From Sphingorhabdus contaminans (GTDB lineage Bacteria; Pseudomonadota; Alphaproteobacteria; Sphingomonadales; Sphingomonadaceae), in the NCBI RefSeq assembly GCF_007280415.1, contig NZ_VKKU01000001.1, forward strand, positions 1 to 64,000: 64,000 bases of DNA. The letters are read 5' to 3'. Under the pieces are notes generated by a model. That model did not search any database, had not been told where the DNA came from, and saw only the letters and a program-made list of their open reading frames with translations. The translations under genes and the position numbers were made by a program. Numbering within the stretch: position 1 is the stretch's first letter; each line of letters begins with the position of its first letter. Positions 61,109-64,000 of the stretch are shown piece after piece.

Positions 61109-62320
61109 ATGTCCGAAGAATTCTACCGCATCAAGCGTTTGCCGCCTTATGTCATCGCCGAAGTCAATGCGATGCGCGCGGCCGCCCGTGCGGCGGGTGA
61201 GGACATAATCGACCTTGGCATGGGCAATCCCGATTTGCCGCCGCCGCCCCATGTGATCGAGAAATTGTGCGAAGTGGCGCAAAAGCCGAACGCCCACGGC
61301 TATTCCGCGTCCAAAGGCATCCCTGGCCTCAGGAAAGCGCAAGCCAATTATTATGGCCGCCGCTTCGGTGTAGACGTGGATCCCGAACATGAGGTTGTCG
61401 TCACCATGGGGTCGAAAGAAGGTCTGGCGAGCCTCGCCACGGCGATTACCGCCCCGGGCGACGTCGTGCTTGCGCCCAACCCCAGCTATCCCATTCACAC
61501 CTTTGGCTTCATTATCGCAGGCGCCACGATCCGGTCGGTGCCGACGACGCCCGATGAAAATTATTTCCGCTCGCTGGAACGGGCCATGGCCTTCACCGTG
61601 CCGCGTCCGTCCATCCTTGTCGTGAACTATCCGTCCAACCCCACGGCCGAGACTGTCGATCTGGCCTTTTATGAGCGGCTGGTCGCATGGGCGAAAGAGA
61701 ATAAGGTCTGGATCCTGTCCGACCTTGCCTATTCCGAACTTTATTTTGATGGCAATCCGACACCCTCCATTTTGCAGGTGAAGGGTGGCAAGGATGTTGC
61801 CGTGGAATTCACTTCGCTGTCGAAAACCTATTCCATGGCAGGATGGCGGGTCGGTTTCGCCGTTGGCAACCGGCAGCTGATTGCCGCGATGACGCGGGTG
61901 AAAAGCTATCTGGATTACGGGGCCTTCACGCCGATACAGGCCGCCGCCTGCGCGGCTCTCAACGGGCCGCAGGATATCGTCGAACAGAACCGGCAACTTT
62001 ATCACAAGCGCCGCGACATTTTGGTCGAGGCATTCGGACGTGCCGGCTGGGACATTCCGCCGCCACGCGCATCCATGTTCGCCTGGGCCCCGTTGCCACC
62101 GGCGCTGGCGCATCTGGGCAGTCTTGAATTTTCAAAGCAGTTGTTGACCCATGCAAAGGTCGCCGTCGCTCCCGGCGTTGGTTATGGCGAAGACGGGGAG
62201 GGCTATGTCCGCATCGCAATGGTCGAAAACGAGCATCGCCTGCGTCAGGCGGCCCGCAATGTGAAACGGTACCTGCAGTCAATGGGCGTCAACACACCCG
62301 GTCAGTCGAAAGCAATCTGA
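61109..62320 (+). CDS. Class I/II PLP aminotransferase (AlaC-like)
   Basis: A 403-residue aminotransferase resembling alanine/glutamate-pyruvate and LL-DAP transaminases. IIDLGMGNPDLPPP opens the substrate site, VVNYPSNPTAE the cofactor-Asn region, SDLAYSELYFDG the Asp/Tyr, and SLSKTYSMAGWRVGF the PLP lysine. Start ATG 61109 follows GGGAG. It leads a short run with the thioesterase (2-base gap) and methyltransferase genes. Confidence 0.92.
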   Translation: MSEEFYRIKRLPPYVIAEVNAMRAAARAAGEDIIDLGMGNPDLPPPPHVIEKLCEVAQKPNAHGYSASKGIPGLRKAQANYYGRRFGVDVDPEHEVVVTMGSKEGLASLATAITAPGDVVLAPNPSYPIHTFGFIIAGATIRSVPTTPDENYFRSLERAMAFTVPRPSILVVNYPSNPTAETVDLAFYERLVAWAKENKVWILSDLAYSELYFDGNPTPSILQVKGGKDVAVEFTSLSKTYSMAGWRVGFAVGNRQLIAAMTRVKSYLDYGAFTPIQAAACAALNGPQDIVEQNRQLYHKRRDILVEAFGRAGWDIPPPRASMFAWAPLPPALAHLGSLEFSKQLLTHAKVAVAPGVGYGEDGEGYVRIAMVENEHRLRQAARNVKRYLQSMGVNTPGQSKAI

Positions 62321-62321
62321 C

Positions 62322-62792
62322 ATGGCACGCAGCGATTTTGCCTTCAGCCACCGTTTCCGCGTGCGTTGGTCCGAAACAGACGCGCAGGGCGTTGTCTTCA
62401 ATGCCCGTTATCTGGACTATGCCGACATCGCGATCACCGAATATTGGCGTGAAACCCGTGTCCGCGAACTGGCAGGGGACATGCCGCTCGAATTCCATGT
62501 CAAAAAGGCGACGGTTACCTGGTTTGCACCGATCCTGCCTGATGAAATGATCGACGTGATGGCCCGGACGGTTGCTACCGGCCGGACGAGCATGACCCAG
62601 ATTGTTGAGATACACGGCGCAGGCGACGACGGCGTTGATGATCTGCGCGCAACGGTTGATCTTGTCAGCGTCTATGTCGATCTGGAAACGCACCGGCCGA
62701 TGCCGTTGCCGGAATGGGTTGGCCCTGCATTTGCGGATTTCGACAGGAAAGCCCCTGCGGCTGCGGCAAATCTGGAAGAGAGCGGAGTTTAG
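62322..62792 (+). CDS. Hotdog-fold acyl-CoA thioesterase (4-HBT family)
   Basis: A 156-residue single hotdog domain. VRWSETDAQGVVFNARYLDYAD holds the catalytic Asp of the 4-hydroxybenzoyl-CoA thioesterase type. It would hydrolyse an acyl- or aryl-CoA; substrate unknown. It begins two bases after the aminotransferase stop. Confidence 0.92.
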   Translation: MARSDFAFSHRFRVRWSETDAQGVVFNARYLDYADIAITEYWRETRVRELAGDMPLEFHVKKATVTWFAPILPDEMIDVMARTVATGRTSMTQIVEIHGAGDDGVDDLRATVDLVSVYVDLETHRPMPLPEWVGPAFADFDRKAPAAAANLEESGV

Positions 62793-62796
62793 GATT

Positions 62797-63543
62797 TTGA
62801 GCAGCACTTTCGCGCGCGGTACAAAAGCTGCCCTGGTGCTGGCCGCGCTGGGGACGACGCTGTTGGCGTGCAAGCCGGTTGAAGAGGCCAGCGACCGGCC
62901 GGCGACTTCGCTCGAATTTCCGAAGCCCTATCGTCCGGTGTCGGAAGCCGGCGATACACAATTTTCCACCGAAGCCGCCCGCGACGAGGCGGGCGAAGCC
63001 AAATTCGTTATGGACTGGGCGGGCATAAAGCTTGGAACCACCGTCGCGGATATCGGTGCGGGCGAGGGCTATTATACCATCCGCCTTGCCGAACGGGTGG
63101 GGCCCAAGGGCCGTGTTCTGGCGCAGGATATCAACCGCGGCGCGCTGGACCGGCTTGGCGAGCGGGTTACCCGCGAACAGTTGGACAATGTGGCGATCAA
63201 GGAAGGTGCCATCGACGATCCGCGCCTGCCCGAAAAAAGCTTCGACCGTATCTTCATGGTGCACATGTACCATGAAGTTGACGAGCCCTACGCATTCCTC
63301 TGGCGTCTGCGGCCTGCGCTCGCCAAAGGTGGAGAGGTCATCGTGGTCGACCGCGACCGTGCAACTGACCAGCATGGCATACCGCCCAAATTGCTGTTCT
63401 GTGAATTTGCCGCCGTCGGCTATCGTCTGACAGGATTCAGCGAGGAGCTGAAGCTGGGTGGCTATATCGCACGCTTCACTCTGTCGGGTCCGCGCCCAGA
63501 ACCGTCCGAGATCAAGACGTGCGGCACACCGCCCAAAAAATGA
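62797..63543 (+). CDS. Lipoprotein-type class I methyltransferase
   Basis: A SAM-methyltransferase-fold protein of 248 residues with an N-terminal lipobox: ALVLAALGTTLLAC at about residues 11-25, so it should be lipid-anchored and exported. The SAM motif is VADIGAGEGYYTIRLAERVG, with a following VLAQDIN acidic loop and the FMVHMYHEVDEP segment. SAM is not expected outside the cytosol, making the location odd. Start is TTG 62797, with AGGA before it; no ATG fits the signal peptide. It ends with a possible terminator. Confidence 0.83.
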   Translation: MSSTFARGTKAALVLAALGTTLLACKPVEEASDRPATSLEFPKPYRPVSEAGDTQFSTEAARDEAGEAKFVMDWAGIKLGTTVADIGAGEGYYTIRLAERVGPKGRVLAQDINRGALDRLGERVTREQLDNVAIKEGAIDDPRLPEKSFDRIFMVHMYHEVDEPYAFLWRLRPALAKGGEVIVVDRDRATDQHGIPPKLLFCEFAAVGYRLTGFSEELKLGGYIARFTLSGPRPEPSEIKTCGTPPKK

Positions 63544-63573
63544 CCCCCAAACCTTACGCAGGGTTGAGGGTCA
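63541..63573 (+). terminator. Possible hairpin terminator after the methyltransferase gene
   Basis: TGACCC and GGGTCA (with inner AACC/GGTT pairs) form an imperfect stem beginning at the stop codon; another stem, GGATCGCC/GGCGATCC, follows at 63579-63613. No T-tract is seen. Confidence 0.4.
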
Positions 63574-63726
63574 GATGCGGATCGCCGGTTGGTTCTTCGG
63601 GGGTTGGCGATCCGAGTCGGGGGTAAATTCGCACAGACAGTTTACTCTTTTGTGTCGCCTGTGACAAATGACGCACGATCCGGCCCTGTCCAAAATGAAC
63701 TCACGCAGGCAGAAAGAGGCGATTGT

Positions 63727-64000
63727 TCAGTCGCCTTCAAAATCGATAAGGCATTTCACCTCGATACCCTGATCGCGCAGCCGGGCGGCGCCGCCCAGAT
63801 CGGGCAGATCGACGATGAAGAGAGCCTGTTCGACATGGCCACCCCCCTGCCGGATAAGCTCCACACCCGCCGAGGCTGTTCCGCCTGTTGCGATCAGATC
63901 GTCGACCAGCAGCACTTTCTGCCCCGGACGCACATGGCCGACATGCATTTCAATACGGTCGGTGCCATATTCCAGCGCATAATCGGCACCGATTTTTTCA
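63727..64000 (-). CDS. apt: Adenine phosphoribosyltransferase, 3' part
   Basis: Apt salvages adenine with PRPP to AMP. The visible 90 residues open with EKIGADYALEYGTDRIEMHVG, the family's diagnostic block just before the PRPP site, which reads VLLVDDLIATGGTA. The gene starts beyond base 64000; the ATG at 63948 is internal. Confidence 0.95.
   Translation of the reverse strand, partial: EKIGADYALEYGTDRIEMHVGHVRPGQKVLLVDDLIATGGTASAGVELIRQGGGHVEQALFIVDLPDLGGAARLRDQGIEVKCLIDFEGD

Noticed and set aside
1-64000. CRISPR arrays, insertion sequences, prophage genes, rRNA
   Set aside because: No regularly spaced repeats, transposase, integrase or phage-structural motifs, and no rRNA sequence, were seen on either strand.

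Overview
The window looks like chromosomal DNA of a sphingomonad-type alphaproteobacterium (Sphingopyxis/Sphingorhabdus-like). The basis is gene content, not a database search: a large TonB-dependent receptor beside a flavin-dependent halogenase-like protein, an EL222-like LOV-HTH light regulator, scattered polyhydroxyalkanoate (PHA) genes, an exosortase-A accessory cluster, tandem DUF4402 proteins and a heteromeric-type acyl-CoA dehydrogenase pair. Coding density is high, many genes overlap by 1-4 bases, and I see no insertion sequence, prophage or CRISPR array.

Layout. 0-3.2 kb: end of a transaldolase-like gene, folE and a secreted alkylsulfatase. 3.2-8.4 kb (minus): fatty-acid synthesis operon fabD, a crotonase, fabG, acpP, fabF, then mltG. 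8.5-10.8 kb: divergent cell-wall recycling pair (S66 LD-carboxypeptidase, Mpl). 10.8-14.2 kb: diguanylate cyclase, the rpsF-rpsR-rplI ribosomal operon with a possible S6:S18 leader, a 2H phosphoesterase and tRNA-Met(CAT). 14.3-26.2 kb: a beta-glucan (probably laminarin-type) utilisation locus with halogenase, TonB receptor, GH16, LacI regulator, two MFS carriers and GH3. Two intergenic regions in this locus share a TTGTGAACGTT operator-like element. 26.3-33 kb: exosortase-A system accessory genes (two hydrolases, acyl carrier protein, GNAT, acyl-CoA ligase, PLP decarboxylase) with a two-copy-domain protein of unknown function between them; no exosortase is in the window. 33-41 kb: two DUF4402 proteins, an ABC ATPase without a permease beside it, nadB, M19 dipeptidase, M20 amidohydrolase and a DegP-type protease. 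41-48.6 kb: hflKC, mrp, a molybdenum hydroxylase large subunit, hemH, phaB and an RHH protein. 48.6-53 kb: LOV-HTH regulator, murA, a TonB-C-terminal-domain protein and clpS-SDR-isomerase. 53-59.1 kb: phasin, two acyl-CoA dehydrogenases, a CsgG-like protein and phaC. 59.2-64 kb: DEAD-box helicase, aminotransferase, thioesterase, a lipoprotein-type methyltransferase and the end of apt.

How the genes work together. The glucan locus forms a full route: receptor uptake, endo-cleavage by GH16, exo-cleavage by GH3, sugar import by MFS, with LacI as the probable controller. phaB, phaC and phasin lie apart, but phasin and phaC share a 15-bp TGC-rich element upstream, suggesting one regulator. Chromosomal housekeeping (fatty acids, peptidoglycan, ribosome, haem, NAD, protein quality control) fills most of the rest. 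The most noteworthy items are the EL222-like photoreceptor, the shared operators of the glucan locus, the PHA-linked TGC elements with a possible two-start phasin, the incomplete exosortase-A cluster with its duplicated-domain protein, and several enzymes lacking expected catalytic residues. All assignments are by reading; no search or computation was run.
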